DNA of 64,000 bases from Megascapheus bottae (GCA_024803745.1 JANJXV010000010.1:31021525-31085524), one strand, 5' to 3'; positions 24,183 to 36,289 are shown, counted from the stretch's first letter. Notes: generated from the letters alone by a model not told the origin. Program-made: numbers and translations.

Positions 24183-24214
24183 ACTTCTGCATTGCAAAAG
24201 AGCAATGCAGAAGT
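24183..24214. repeat. 13-bp perfect inverted repeat (hairpin)
   Basis: ACTTCTGCATTGC (24183-24195) and its exact complement GCAATGCAGAAGT (24202-24214) surround a 6-base loop. No flanking repeat family recognised. Confidence 0.9.
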
Positions 24215-24439
24215 GGTTTGGGTATTTTCCACAAACCAGACTGCACCATATTCCATGGAAACTATTTCCCTTTCTGGACAAGGTGGGTCTTCTCACAGAC
24301 AAAATTTTATACCCTCGTGCTTATTTCAAAACTGCTTTGTTTATAGCTGTGCAGAGGTCTAATTCTTGTGGTAAGGAAGATGAGTAAGTCATATCTGTCC
24401 TGCCACTTACCTCCTCATGTGCATGCTGGATTGATAACT

Positions 24440-24530
24440 GTCCTGTTTGTCTGCCTTGAGACCTTTGTTCACATTTTACCCCCACCTGTTATGCCCTCTT
24501 CATCCCTTTACCCTTGTGTCACCTCAAAAG
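24440..24530 (+). repeat. L2-like fossil (tentative)
   Basis: Pyrimidine-rich 'cctttgttcacattttaccc' and 'tgtcacctcaaaagataaga' are in the manner of the L2 3' end. Confidence 0.3.
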
Positions 24531-24854
24531 ATAAGAGAGCACAAAATCTCAGGGAAAATTAAAATACCACCTTCCCCCCCTACCCCCAAGAAATGGGTTT
24601 TGAAGTTTCTAGCAGGAGAGCTACTAGGACCACACACTGACTTGAAACTAACTGCATTTGCCATTCTAAGATCTTTGTCATCATAATGGATTTTGGATTT
24701 GTTTATTTCTGGGCTAAGTAAAATAGAATGAAACATTTTATTTTTTTCTTAATTTTAAAAGAAATTATACAATTTCAAGAGTTCCTAAAAGTATTGTGGC
24801 ACCCTTAATCATCAGCTCTCTTCCATGAAGCAATTGGCTGGTGTAGTTGTTAAA

Positions 24855-25010
24855 AATATCAATCCTACAGAGATGTCATCAGGCTTTGAATCCAGCTTCC
24901 ACCCCTCTCTTATGTATCTTAATGTCATTGAGACTTGGTTTCCTCCTCTGTCAAATAGGAATAATACTGATACCTAGTTTACAGGATTGTGGTTACTCAT
25001 AAGTGGACCA
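24855..25010 (+). repeat. MIR fossil
   Basis: Contains 'ggctttgaatccagcttcca', 'ttggtttcctcctctgtcaa', 'aggaataatactgataccta' and 'caggattgtggtt', a clear MIR order. Confidence 0.75.
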
Positions 25011-25090
25011 ATTTGTACTAGAACTATTGACTGACATTGGTTGTATTAAGTATGATCAATATAAATTATTGTCAACAGTAGGTACGCATG

Positions 25091-25329
25091 CTAGGTGCCA
25101 GTGGCTCATACCTAGCTACTCAGGAGGCTGAGATCTGAAGATCATTGTTCAAAGCCAGCCCTGGCAGAAAATTCCCTGTGAGACTCTTACCTCCATTTAA
25201 CCATTCAAAGACAGGAAGTGGTGCTGTGGCTCAAGTAGTAGAGCACTTGTATCGAGCACGAAGTGGCTCAGAAACGGTAGCCAGTTCACTGAGTTCAAGC
25301 CCCACAACTGACCAAAAACAAAAACAAAA
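25091..25329 (+). mobile_element. 7SL/B1-like + tRNA-like composite SINE
   Basis: Head CTAGGTGCCAGTGGCTCATA, linker, then a right half beginning GGAAGTGGTGCTGTGGCTCA, which is identical to that of IDL-Geo copies. Ends AGTTCAAGCCCC and a short A-rich tail. Confidence 0.88.
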
Positions 25330-25670
25330 CATGGGTATATAGTGAACCAAACACAAATTCGCCTTATGTCAGGGTATTATTTTGAGTAATACCAAACCTC
25401 TTTAAATTTGAAATATGTACATAATTGTTCTATTTGTAGGAAAACAGGAAGAGAGAAACCTTTGGTAACGCACAAGTGCATCATTTTCTAAGCATTATTG
25501 AGGTTATCACCCTTTTTAGCTGGAAGCCAAAGACCATTTAGCCTAGCATTCCAATTAGTGAAAAGAATCTTTTTTACAGCACAGCTTCTTGACTGTTTAC
25601 AGGAACCTAAAGTTAAATCTTTTCTTCATGTAGCTCTCATTCCACTGTCAATAAGATCAAATCTTAGAGT

Positions 25671-25722
25671 GTATGTATATATGTATATATATATGCATAT
25701 ATGTGTGTACGTATGTACTCAT
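25671..25722. repeat. TATG/TA-rich simple repeat
   Basis: Alternating GTATATAT, GCATATAT and GTGTGTAC units. Confidence 0.85.
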
Positions 25723-27489
25723 GCTAACTAAAATATTTCCCCTTGAAACTTCCTCAACCTATCTTGCTTCCATCTTTTGGACCCCCTTTGTACAAGGTCA
25801 TTCTGTTTCAAAGAATATTTCAGAGAGAGCCAAGTCCCAATATTTTGAAGGAGAGCTTGGTATTCTTTGGTCTTCTGTCTTCTAAGGAAGTATCAGTCTT
25901 TTTCATTCATGCTCTGGTGATGGTGGATTACAACCTCTCCACCAACATGGTCTTTCTCAACAAGGAAAAATCTAATGCCACCCCTGATGGTTGGCTTCCC
26001 ACAGTGACCATGGTGTGTCCAGCCTACTCTGAACAGGCATAGAACCAGAGATTGTCACCTATTTGTTCTGAATGCTCTTCTATATTAATATAGATTGAGA
26101 TTGCATGTAATATTTTGGTGGTTACCTTTTACTGTTGATTCTTATGGTATCAATAATTACTAAGCTATTTTTTCCATACCCTTTACGCTGTATTTATGCT
26201 ATAAACCTGAATATGCTCCATAGATACAAGGTTACAAGGAGATCGCCACTGAGAAAACCCACGAATGCTAAGGGTGCCTGGAGTACTATTTGAGGATGTT
26301 TGATTTATTCTCCCCATAGCACCACCCAACTTCTACTAAAGATATGCCACCTTTAAACAGATTTAAAGTTCTCACTTGATCACTTAAACACACTAACTTG
26401 TTTGGGGCCACCATTTGTAATGTCACAAAATTACAGGAAAGAAAATACTCAGCAGATGACACAACAATTAAAAAACTGATAAAATAGTTGAACTGAGAGC
26501 TTCTCTCCATCAATTGAGCTGTGATATTACACATGTATGAATTTAAAACTTTGCTTTTGAAATTTCTTTTGATTTTAAAAATTATTTTTGACTACACTTA
26601 GTCAAAACTGTGTTTAATAAATTCATGAATATGACAGGGCTTACTGAGCTGTGCCTTGACTAGTCCTAATCTTACAGCTTTGAAGCTAGCACTTAGCCTA
26701 TTGAGCCTTTCTCAATTTTAGTTTGGCAACTATTTTCATTTTCTTTCAGCCTTTTACTATCCTCATCCTTCATAAAGATCTAAGATATTGCACCGATATC
26801 TCACCCAAAGGAGGGTCAGGCTGCCCATGTTATGACTGTCCCTGGCTTGATATAACCTTTTATTTCTTGAGTAGAGCCACCTACCCAGGTTGAAATGTCT
26901 AATTATCGTCATGTTACTCAAATGCCTTGGTTACTTAGCTACAGTGTGATCAGGAAAGGCACTGTTGCCAGCTAATTCTGATCAACATTTCGTTTTCTTA
27001 AGGCTAGTAGTGTCTGCAAAAGTCGGGAGCACTTCACAATCATCTATGTTAAAACACAGATTCCCATGATCTTCCCACATTATGTGAATATGCCCTAAGT
27101 GAGTTCAGGAAAGTTTATGGACCAAGAGCAGCTTCTGAGGGCTGACTAAAAGGTGGAATCACCTGCCCTGCCTCAGACCTTCTGACTCATCCACTAGAGC
27201 AAGGTCCCCAAGTGATTCATGGGCACACTAAGTGTGATGAGCACTGTCTGTCCAGTTTCCACAGTTTCACCATTTGATTATTCCACAAGTGTAAGAAGAA
27301 GGAAAGGGGTAAAGAAAATAGTGATGTTCTTTTTTCTCTACTTAATCAACTTTACACACATTTAAATTTGGGCCAATTATGTCTCTTTACCTCAGTTCCT
27401 TCATCCATTCAATGTACTGTGTTGTCAGAATGTTGAATGAGTTCAAGGAATTAATGAAAAGCCCAAGAACAGTATCTGTCCTCACTTAC
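25723..27489. other. Unique sequence, no gene seen
   Basis: Longest SINE-free part of the left half. A 99-codon frame at 25743-26042 has no recognised homology and may be chance. Confidence 0.45.
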
Positions 27490-27893
27490 CTCTCAGTGTA
27501 GTGGCTTCCAAAAATCCATGTTAAAAGTCTTAATGCTTTGTACCTAAGGTCAAATGGGATCTTAGAAGATATAACCAATTTGAGATCATCAGGAAGGATT
27601 CTAAGACAATGTGACAGGTACCCCTGCAATTGCAGGAATTGCAAAGTGAAAACAAAGTCACACAAGAGAAGTAGATAGAAAGATACAGACAGAAACTGGA
27701 ATCTTGCCAACGCAAGCCAAGGAATTTCAAGGAATAGCAGCCATCACCTGAAGCTAGGAAGAAACTAAGATTTCACAAGGAGCATGGCTCTGCCAACATC
27801 TTTATTGTGGACTTTCAACCTCAGAGCTGTTTTTCTATTGTTCTAGGCTACCTGGATAATGCATATTTTCATGGTAGCCCTAAGAAACTAATA
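27490..27893 (+). mobile_element. MLT1-like solo LTR (ERVL-MaLR), ancient
   Basis: The 3' third follows the MaLR LTR order: 'gccaaggaatttcaaggaat', 'agaaactaagattt', 'catggctctgccaacatctt', 'attgtggactttcaacctca' and finally 'ggtagccctaagaaactaat' acting as the end. The 5' part is more diverged. No internal retroviral sequence adjoins it, so it is a solo LTR, and its divergence makes it an old fossil. Confidence 0.78.
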
Positions 27894-28378
27894 CAATTCA
27901 TTAGCCATAAAGATTATGGTTTGCTACTATTTTTAGTTTACTATTATTCTCATAAGTGCTGCTTGGGCTGAGGACTGGAGATGGAGCTACCATGCCAATC
28001 TTCTGCCCTCAGGAAGATTACAACCCAGAACTGTGCTAGAGGTTAGTTATGACTGCATTCTTCCCATGTAAGGTCTGTAGGGGAAAGCCAGAATAAGAAA
28101 GCAGGTAGGAAGTCACTAACAACCTTGGGGGTTCAGATGTTTGTAGGGGAAATGTCACCTATGCTAATGGGCTGAGAAAGCCAGACAGCTGAAAAGATAA
28201 TAAGATACTCTAGGCAGAGACAGTATATGAACACACTCTGAAGTCACATCTGCCATTTCTTTAATCTATTACTTATCTGAAGACTGGATGATAAATGACT
28301 ATAAAGTGGTCAGGTTGCATCATTTTCTTATTATCACCTGGAGCATCAAGTCCCCTTTTCTTTTCTTTTTCTTTTTCA

Positions 28379-28400
28379 TTTATTTATTTATTTATTTATT
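28379..28400. repeat. (ATTT)n in a SINE tail
   Basis: Runs directly into the tail end of the reverse SINE that follows. Confidence 0.9.
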
Positions 28401-28584
28401 GGCGATTACTAGGGCTTGAACTCAGGGTCTGGGCACTGTCCTTGGGCTTTCTCAAGGATAGTCTTCTATCACTTGAGCCATAGCACCAATTCTGGCTTTT
28501 TCTTGTGTGTGGTATTGAGGAATCAAACCCAGGGATTCATGCATGCTAGGCAAGCACTCTAGCACTAGGCCACACTCCTGGCCC
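28401..28584 (-). mobile_element. IDL-Geo SINE
   Basis: Reverse dimer with moderate divergence ('tcaaggatagtcttctatc', 'gcatgctaggcaagcactct'). No clear target-site duplication found. Confidence 0.88.
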
Positions 28585-28692
28585 AACTCCTCTTTTCTTG
28601 GTGAGCATTCTTCATACTCTTTATGAAATTCTTTGGGCAAAGAAGACTGAAAATGCTACTTGGGTGGTTTTTTTTCCCCTTTGGTCCTTTTT

Positions 28693-28757
<65 letters not shown>

Positions 28758-29055
28758 TTCTTCTTCTTCTTCTTCTTCTTCTTCTTCTTCTTCTTCTTCT
28801 TCTTCTTCTTCCTCCTCCTCCTCCTCCTCCTCCTCCTCCTCCTCCTCCTCCTCCCCCTCCTCCTCCTCCTCCTCCTCCTCCTCCTCCTCCTCCTCCTCCT
28901 CCTCCCCTCCTCCTCCTTCTCCTCCTCCTCCTCCTCCTCCTCCTCCTCCTCCTCCTCCTCCTCCTCCTCCTCCTCCTCCTCCTCCTCCTCCTCCTCCTCC
29001 TCCTCCTCCTCCTCCTTCTTCTTCTTCTTCTTCTTCTTCTTCTTCTTCTTCTTCT
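28693..29055. repeat. About 360-bp polypyrimidine microsatellite CTTT-CTT-CCT-CTT
   Basis: A (CTTT)n block (to about 28755) passes to (CTT)n (to about 28810), then a long (CCT)n block with a few interruptions (to about 29013) and back to (CTT)n. One strand is almost purely pyrimidine. It lies between the target-site duplication at 28679-28692 and the body of the reverse SINE at 29056, so it occupies the place of the SINE's A-tail. Confidence 0.97.
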
Positions 29056-29241
29056 TGTCAGTCCTGGGAAGTGAACTCAAGGTCTGAGCACTGTCCTTGG
29101 GCTTTCCTAAAGGTTAGTGCTCTACCCCTTGAGCCACAGCATCAGTTCTGGCTTTTCTATATATGTGGTACTGAGGAATTGAACCCAGGTCTTCATGCAT
29201 GCTAGGCAAGCACTCTACTACTAGGCCAAACTCCTGGCCCG
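29056..29241 (-). mobile_element. IDL-Geo SINE whose tail became a giant microsatellite
   Basis: Complete reverse dimer. CTTTGGTCCTTTTT at 28679-28692 and 29242-29255 forms a perfect 14-bp duplication around both the SINE and the pyrimidine tract. Confidence 0.93.
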
Positions 29242-29479
29242 CTTTGGTCCTTTTTCATTCTCCATCTTGCTCAAAAACAGCATTGTCATTAACCTTTTAC
29301 CCAGTTAGTATTTCCACTCAATATGAACTATAGTCTTCTTGAAGCTTTTCTGACAAGAGAATAAATTTCTATTCTTGTTAGAACATATACTTTCTGAAGA
29401 CTTCTAACCAGGAATGAATGAAGTTCTCCATAAAGTAAGTTTAAAGTTTATGTTTCTAAGGTTGGAGTTACATGTCTTC

Positions 29480-29575
29480 ATTCATTCAATATTTGTTGAG
29501 TATCCACTGTATAAAGGTACACAGATCCAAGAACATGATTATCCTTAACCTAATTGAAGTTACACTGAAGATAAG
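29480..29575 (+). repeat. Ancient MIR/L2-class fossil (tentative)
   Basis: 'ttcattcaatatttgttgag' then 'tatccactgtataaaggtac', a diverged form of a common ancient repeat. Confidence 0.35.
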
Positions 29576-29934
29576 ACTTATGTGTGATTTGATCACACAT
29601 TTTTAAAAAAAAATTATTAGGAGATCCACTGTAAGTTGACACAAACTTATTGACAGGATCCTGACAAGAAAGAAAAAAAAAGACTAGGATAAATGGAGAG
29701 ATTTTATGAAGGGACTATTGACAAGGTTGCAAACAGGCCTGAGAAAGCATACAGATTAGGGAAACAGCCAAGGGCTAGCAGCAGCAGACACATACTTCTG
29801 CCATCAGACTTGTGCCCCCATACAGAGGACCCTTCTAGTAGAAGAGTCCTGACAGAACTGCCAGCAGAACTGCAGCCAGAATCAATCTGCAGCCTGGCAG
29901 GGAGGAAGTGAGGACAATAAGACTTGAAATGGTT

Positions 29935-30125
29935 ACCTGCATGTGTCAGCTTGGTCAGTCATGGGACCCAGATTTTAATAAATATCAGGCTTGATGTTTC
30001 TGTGAAGGTATGTTTTTGATGTGATCAGTATTTAAAACAGTAGACTGTTTCAAGTGAAGCATATGACTCCGTTATGTGGATTGTCCCCATTCAATCATTT
30101 GGAAGCCTCAATAGGAAACAAAATA
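29935..30125 (+). repeat. Ancient interspersed repeat, family not assigned
   Basis: 'tgcatgtgtcagcttggtca', 'gatgtttctgtgaaggtatg', 'tgatgtgatcagtatttaaa' and 'ggattgtccccattcaatca' follow an order common in mammalian genomes. I cannot name the family with confidence. Confidence 0.5.
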
Positions 30126-30534
30126 AAACAAAACCCCAAAACAAGAACAACCCAGAGGTTCTTCTGAAAAGGAAGTTCTGCCACCAGGCCACTTTTGGCT
30201 AAAAAAAAATTCACTCTCAACTGTTGGCATTGACATTGGTAGTCTGTCCTACAGATCTTAGACTTTCAGGACCCATAATGGCATAAGGAAGTTCTCAAAC
30301 ATGCACCCCCAATGCTTTCCTTCCCTGACTGCTCTGGTCTTCTGCCAATGCCTGCTACATGCACCTACAAAAAGAGAGGAAGCCTGGGGATGCTGATTGC
30401 AGAAGGTATCCTGGGGCACAGATGGGGATAGGGAAGGAGGAAGAATGGAAGGATGGATCACTGATGTGAAGGATCAACTCAGGCTTATCAGGAACTTTCC
30501 CACAGAGAGACATTTTTTTATCCCTCAAGGTAAT

Positions 30535-30905
30535 TTCTTTTTTTATTATAATGTATAGAGGGGTTACAGTTATTTTCACCAGATAGTAGGTGCATTACTT
30601 TTCACACATTGATACCCCTTCTCATGTTTTTGTCTCCACTTCCCTCTCCCACTCCCTGCCAATTATCCTGTTTACCCTCCTTCCCTTTCCTAGTTCAAAT
30701 AAATAAACGGATATACAATATACTAGGTATCAAAGTTAGATACAGTAACAATATGAGATTAACCAAAGGGCAACAAAAGAGAAATAACATAGTACATTAG
30801 GAACAACAATCACACAAGATAAAGCTCTTGTTTCCATATCCTAGAGACCCTTTCATTTAGTTTCATTCTATATGACCATATGTATCTAGGTTTCTAGCTC
30901 TTGTA
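30535..30905 (-). mobile_element. L1-type 3' UTR fragment (subfamily B)
   Basis: Second reverse copy: 'aatgtatagaggggttacag', 'ttgataccccttctcatg', 'tagttcaaataaataaac' and 'gatacagtaacaatatgaga'. Extends further than the copy at 10145. Confidence 0.68.
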
Positions 30906-31118
30906 ATCTCCACAGAGACATTTTAACAACACAAATCTGGCCCTGCTAATTCCTTAGTCTTAAGGCAGAACAGAGATGATACATGGTCAGTCTTCTCCTA
31001 GCTGAGTCTTAAGATCTTTCAGTAGCTTCTTACCATAGATGAAGTTTCACACAGCTATATTCTTTGACACCTTCAGCATTCCTTTTTCACTCTAAACTCA
31101 CTTGACCTCTCCTCCACC

Positions 31119-31334
31119 TTTTTTCCTTCCTTCCTTCCTTTTTTTTTGCCAGTCCTGAACTTGAATACAGAGCCTGGACATTTGCCCTGAGCTTCTTTTG
31201 CTCAGGGCTAGCACTCTACCACTTGAGCCACAGCTCCACTTCTGGCTTTTTCTGTGTATGTGGTACCCAGGAATCAAACCCAAGGCTTCATGCATGCTAG
31301 ACAAGCACTACCACTAAGTAACCTTCCCAGCCCT
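31119..31334 (-). mobile_element. IDL-Geo SINE with (CCTT)n in its tail
   Basis: Reverse dimer. The T-rich tail contains a CCTT run at about 31124-31140, and the left half ends CTTCCCAGCCCT. Confidence 0.87.
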
Positions 31335-31439
31335 CTCCCTAACCATTTACTGCATGTGTCCATGGTGACTTCCTGAGGCACTTGAAATCCACTAGTGAGC
31401 AGGGATTTTTCATGTTGGTATGCCTCTATGTACACCATT

Positions 31440-31560
31440 CACCTGCCTGTGATGTCCTTTGCCCCAGTCCATTTGCAACCTTGTTTATCCTTCAAATCCA
31501 TCCTCCTACACTATGAAAAATGCTCTGCTTAATGGTCTCAGAGTCTACCCATTTTTCCCT
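31440..31560 (+). repeat. L2-like fossil
   Basis: 'gtgatgtcctttgccccagt', 'tttatccttcaaatccatcc' and 'ctacactatgaaaaatg' follow the L2 3' order. Confidence 0.45.
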
Positions 31561-32174
31561 GTCAGTGGTATGGTTCTATTTATTGCTCAGATCATACAGA
31601 ATTGAATGGGTTAGCCAGAGGCTGTCTTTCTTAAGGAAACAGGAGCTCATGAGCCATCTCTTAGCATGCAGCTTTGAGCCTCAACCAGATGTGGCTGACA
31701 GATATGACTTGTGACAGAGGTTCTCAGGCTTTGCAGAGATGTACATATGCTGTTTTTATGGGATAGTTCTAGCTTTTAAAACTCTTCTAAATATACCAAC
31801 ATCCCTGCACACTGTACATTTTGAGGCTGCCTAGGAAATGTACCAGAGATTTATTTGTTTACAAGTACTTGATGTCCATTTCACTCATACCAGCTACCCA
31901 CAGTGTGTCCAGAAACACCCGGAGCAACATTCTTGAGCTGCTTTGGTCAGAGTGAGAGGCATAAAAAGCCATTCAGCAGTTTGGATGTGGCTCTCTTGGT
32001 TCTTCACGTCCCTGTCCCTGTGTCTCAACCAGGCTACTCTAATGCCCTGTTAATAATTGTGTCCTCAGTTAAGCACTGCAAAGAGATTCATTATGGTTTT
32101 CCATTAAGGGAATATTTTTGAGTGTGTTGGGGACCCTTAGCAGAAAATGTAAACATGTTTCTGTAGTCCAATTA

Positions 32175-32370
32175 TTTTTTTTTGCCAGTCCTGGGGTTTG
32201 AACTCAGGGCCTGAGCACTGTCCTTGAGCTTTCTCAAGGCTAGAGCTCTTCTACTTGAGCCACAGCACCATTTCTGGCTTTTTTGCTATGTATGTGGTAC
32301 CGAGGAAAAAAACCCGGTTCTTCGCGCATGCTAGGCAAGCACTCTACCACTAGGCTAAACTCCCAGCCCT
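32175..32370 (-). mobile_element. IDL-Geo SINE
   Basis: Well-preserved reverse dimer, with a small A-run disturbing the B-box region. The flanks share only GTAGTC, so a target-site duplication is uncertain. Confidence 0.92.
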
Positions 32371-32409
32371 GTGTAGTCAGATTTTTAAATGCATTCTTAT
32401 TCAAGCTTT

Positions 32410-32699
32410 TATGTGAGTGGTACTGGTGTTACTGTGCTGGCTAAGAAGGTGCTGTACCACTTCAGCAATATCCCCAGCTCTTTCTGCTTTAGTTATTTTT
32501 CAGATAGGGCTTCACTCTTTTGGCCTGGGGCTCATTAGGTAGTCAGGATCACAGGCATGTACCATTCATTGTATGCTCTGTTTATTGATTGAATCAGGAG
32601 TCTCACTAACCTTTTGGGCAAGCTGGCCTAAAACTTCTACCCATCTGATCTCTGCCTCTCAAATGGTTGGGATTACAGGCTTGAGCTGCTACATCTAGC
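32410..32699 (-). mobile_element. Cluster of decayed tRNA-like and B1-like SINE fragments
   Basis: An ID-like reverse piece ('gaaggtgctgtaccacttca') is followed by two B1-like pieces ('ggtagtcaggatcacaggca' and 'tcaaatggttgggattacag'). Boundaries are vague. Confidence 0.5.
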
Positions 32700-34662
32700 C
32701 TTATTTATAAACTAGAATGTCCAATTTCAAATCCGTTTTCAGAATCTTCTTAAACATAATGTAAAAGTTTACACTGCAAGTAATTGCTGAACGGCTTATA
32801 TTTCAAGCTGAAGTTTATTGCAACCAACAGAATGAACATCTTTTGGATAGGAAGAGTAGGATCAAGGGAAAAAATCACCAATATAGTAAAATAACATGGG
32901 AGAACAATTCCATTAAATGCTATCCTGTTCAACCATTCAACTTTGTCCCATTTCACATGAGATGAATGCCTGGAAAATGCCACATACATCAATTCATTGT
33001 TGTAAATGAACCAGGCACACAGCTAGTTGATAAGAAGAGTCCCAAGAAACAAATCTGTGCCTTCAAGGAGCCCACAGGGCAAGGACATCTAGTTCTTCAT
33101 GGTTAGCTAAAACATAAAACGGGGAAAGGAGAGAGATTTGACTGACAGGTTTGAAACTGCAGGAGTAGTGAAATTTAAGGCTTTAAGAATGGTAGGGTTT
33201 CAACAGATAAGAGATGGAGGAAGGATGTCTCTAAAATATAGGAACAAAGTTTAGAGCAGGTCATGTGTAAAGTCTCTCAGTAGCGGGAGGCCATGTTTGC
33301 AACATTAGGTATCTTAGGACATGTGATTATGAGGAAATACAGTTTTGGAGTTGGCTCCTAAGGGACTTGAGTCCTCTGTAAAGAAATGGTCAAGAAGCGG
33401 TTAGGAGGCCACATAAAACTTTGGCAAGGACATATATGACTTGGTTTCTGCTTAGGGTCAATCCATCCAGTACGATGGATGGATTTAGAGTTTGGTGTGA
33501 GGAACTCTTTGCATTTAAACTTTTCTTCTTCAACGCACACTACTTAGATTTTATTACATGTTACACATAGCAATCCAAGCTGTGCATCCACACCCTTCTT
33601 CTTTCAGAAGACAGGCTTTCTGACTTAGTGAAATTATTCCCTTTCCTGTCTATGTTGGGATGATAATCTCTATAATTATAATATGTGTTGCTTCTTGTAT
33701 GCAGCTGACTTGAATATTTTGCTCCTTTTAGCAAAGGTGTAATATGTGCTATAAAATATTTGCCTATGTTACCTAAAATTTCAAGGTGAGCTTTTACCCT
33801 AAAATACATGAACTCTGATCTAGCAACTTTGTGGATAAGAATGTTTCTCACTGAAATGATTTAAATAGTTAAAAATGCCCCAGAGACGTATCTGTAATGA
33901 CCTCAGTCTCTGTGAGGCACATAATAATAAAGAAGTAACCTAACTGTCCAAAAGGAGAAAGAATAAATATGTTATATAGGCAACCAAATGTTTTGTAGAA
34001 GGTTAAGTTAAATGTATTAAATTTAAGAAGCAGTTTATAAAATAGTTTATTAAACAGTTAATGAATAACTCATAGAGAAAGATTCTGGGAACATTAGCCA
34101 ACTTGCAACAGTGATATACTATAATTAACTTCTATTTCATTCTTTTTTTTACTCCATCTTCTGTGTTTGGTTTCTTGGCTTCACTGATTTCAATCCAGTG
34201 GTCAATCACTTGTTTTCAATACCATTCTGTACTTCCCTTCGATTATGTCACATTCTGCCTTCTCTTTCTGTTCCTACTATCTCTTCCCAGGACATTCTCT
34301 AGCCTTGCTTACATTTCACAAAATTTTCTATTTATTTATACTCATCCCTATTTCTTCTAAAGATGAATATTAAATAAATGAGTTTTGAAGAGTGAATATT
34401 TTGGGGAGCCAGAAAAAAAATGCTATTTAAAAATCACATTTATGTCAGAGGAGTACTGAACAGTACAATTCAGAACCATTCTTAGTCACTATGAAGATCT
34501 TGAGTAAGCCCTGGCCTTTGAGTCTAGATTTGACTAAGAAGATTAGTGCAGATCAAGCCTAAGATTCTTCCTAACTCTGAATTGTCTTACCTGTTAGCTA
34601 TTCCTTTCCATGTCCCTTTGGCTCTAGATATGTAACTTGTCATAGTACTTATCATGAAGCAA
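32700..34662. other. Unique AT-rich sequence
   Basis: SINE-free apart from one faint ancient repeat near 33005. No exon recognised. Confidence 0.45.
33005..33080 (+). repeat. Ancient MIR/L2-class fossil (tentative)
   Basis: 'aaatgaaccaggcacacagc' and 'gtgccttcaaggagcccaca' resemble a common ancient repeat. Confidence 0.35.
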
Positions 34663-34670
34663 GTAATTCT

Positions 34671-34903
34671 GTTTGTTTTTTTGTTGTTGTTGTTTTTTTT
34701 GTTTTTTGTTTTTTTTTTTGCCAGTCCTGGGCTTGAGCTCAGGGCCTGAGCACTGTCCTTGGACTTTCTCAAGGCTAGAGCTCTACCACTTGAGCCTCAG
34801 CACCACTTCCAGCTTTTTTCTATGTATATGGTACCAAGGAATCAACCCGGGTCTTCATGCATGCTAGGCAAGCGCTTTAACCACTAGGCCAAACTCCCAG
34901 CCC
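34671..34903 (-). mobile_element. IDL-Geo SINE with target-site duplication
   Basis: Intact reverse dimer after a T/G-rich tail. GTAATTCT at 34663-34670 and 34904-34911 flanks it. Confidence 0.93.
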
Positions 34904-35522
34904 GTAATTCTCAGTTTGTATGTCTGCCCTCCTGAAAGGAATACTACCTTGGGTGCATGACTGATAACTAGTCTTGTATTTCTTTTACTTATTGGGATGA
35001 GTCCAGATGACTCATTATTGAGTGACAAGAAGCTACCCAGAGCTATCTGCCTTAGTTCTCCTGTTTCTGTTGGCCTCTTTATTTACAGGGAGCCTGATGC
35101 TCACATCCTAGCAGCTTCAGTATCCACTGCGGGAGATCTTCTTCTTGTTGATAATTTCAGAGTTCCAAGATTTTTCTTCTTTGGGTTCCATGCACTTCAC
35201 TGTGGCCTGGAGCTTAGAACATGCCCCGTAGCCCCTGTACCTATGGTTGCTGGTGATATTAGAGGTCAGGATTCAAGGAAGGCTAACCTGTCCTGAAGAA
35301 ATTACCTACACCAAGAGTAGGGAACTAAAAAAAATGAAAATGCTATCACCAGAAAAAGGGGGAAATTGAAGTGGTACCTCTAGCAATTTGTATTGTGTCT
35401 GCCATCGGCTGAGTAAAGACTCACTAAAGCTTGCAGAATGAAAGGGCTGATGTAAACTCTCACTGTTTTCACAGAGCTCTCACTACGCAGGTGTGCTCCT
35501 AACTCATGAATTTTGTTTGTTC

Positions 35523-35625
35523 TTTTGTTTTATGGAAACACAGGTTTGCCTTGTAGCTCAGGATAGCCTCAAACTCTCAGTGTTCTCTACCCTCGCTTCC
35601 TGAGTGCTAGAATTATAGGCCCTTC
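35523..35625 (-). mobile_element. B1-like SINE, old
   Basis: 'gtagctcaggatagcctcaa' and 'cttcctgagtgctagaatta' form the antisense 7SL-derived body. Confidence 0.6.
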
Positions 35626-36059
35626 TTATTCATGGAGGAATTCAATGTTTATGAGGTCATTTTCCCCTTCCACCTTTGTAATGTATTCATTTTCTGAGTA
35701 CAACCACTGTGCTTCTGAATTCCAGTTCAAGTACTAGCATTAACTTATTTATACTTTGCCTATGAATGATTATTAGAATATTTCTGGCTGTAGTATGTGG
35801 AAAGTACTCCAACTTGAATGTAGATTGAGCAAAAGTCTTTTGCCAAAAAAGAAAGCAGTAGGTATTCAATTACTCATCTCTCTTTAGGTTAAGGCACAGG
35901 TGACATGCAGGGGTTTTTTGTTTCATGTGCTTGGACTCATAATTTTAAACATTTTAATACAAGCTCACATAAAAACACAAGAAAGATTGTCTTCCTTCAT
36001 GGGAGCAACAGCTGCTAATCATATTTTATGAATCATTGAAGAGCTATACAAAGTAAACA

Positions 36060-36275
36060 TAATCATAACATATGTGTTTATCTCTATAGCTTCCTTCTCC
36101 CTTTTGCACAGATGGTAAGATGAATGTACCTCTTTTACACCTTGTTTCTTCACTTAACAATTTGTCCCAGAATCCGCTGCATATTAGAACGGTTAGAGCT
36201 ACCTTGTTCTTTCAAATGACTCCATCATATCCCATAAGGATATATTGTAATCATCTTCACCACCACTCTACTGAT
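36060..36275 (-). mobile_element. Old L1-related fragment (tentative)
   Basis: 'ttcttcacttaacaatttgt' and 'atgactccatcatatcccat' with 'cactctactgatagac' match the order of an antisense L1 segment. Confidence 0.4.
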
Positions 36276-36289
36276 AGACAAAACCAGCA

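Noticed and set aside
25743..26042. 99-codon open frame in unique sequence
   Set aside because: No recognised domain, no Kozak or splice context and no neighbouring exon. Compatible with chance.
27490..27893. Considered as evidence of a larger endogenous retrovirus
   Set aside because: No internal gag, pol or env-like sequence and no second LTR were seen. It is an ancient solo LTR.
28565..29205. Open frames of 154-181 codons on both strands
   Set aside because: They are translations of the CTT/CCT microsatellite (poly-Ser, poly-Leu, poly-Pro, poly-Glu/Lys/Arg) and not genes.
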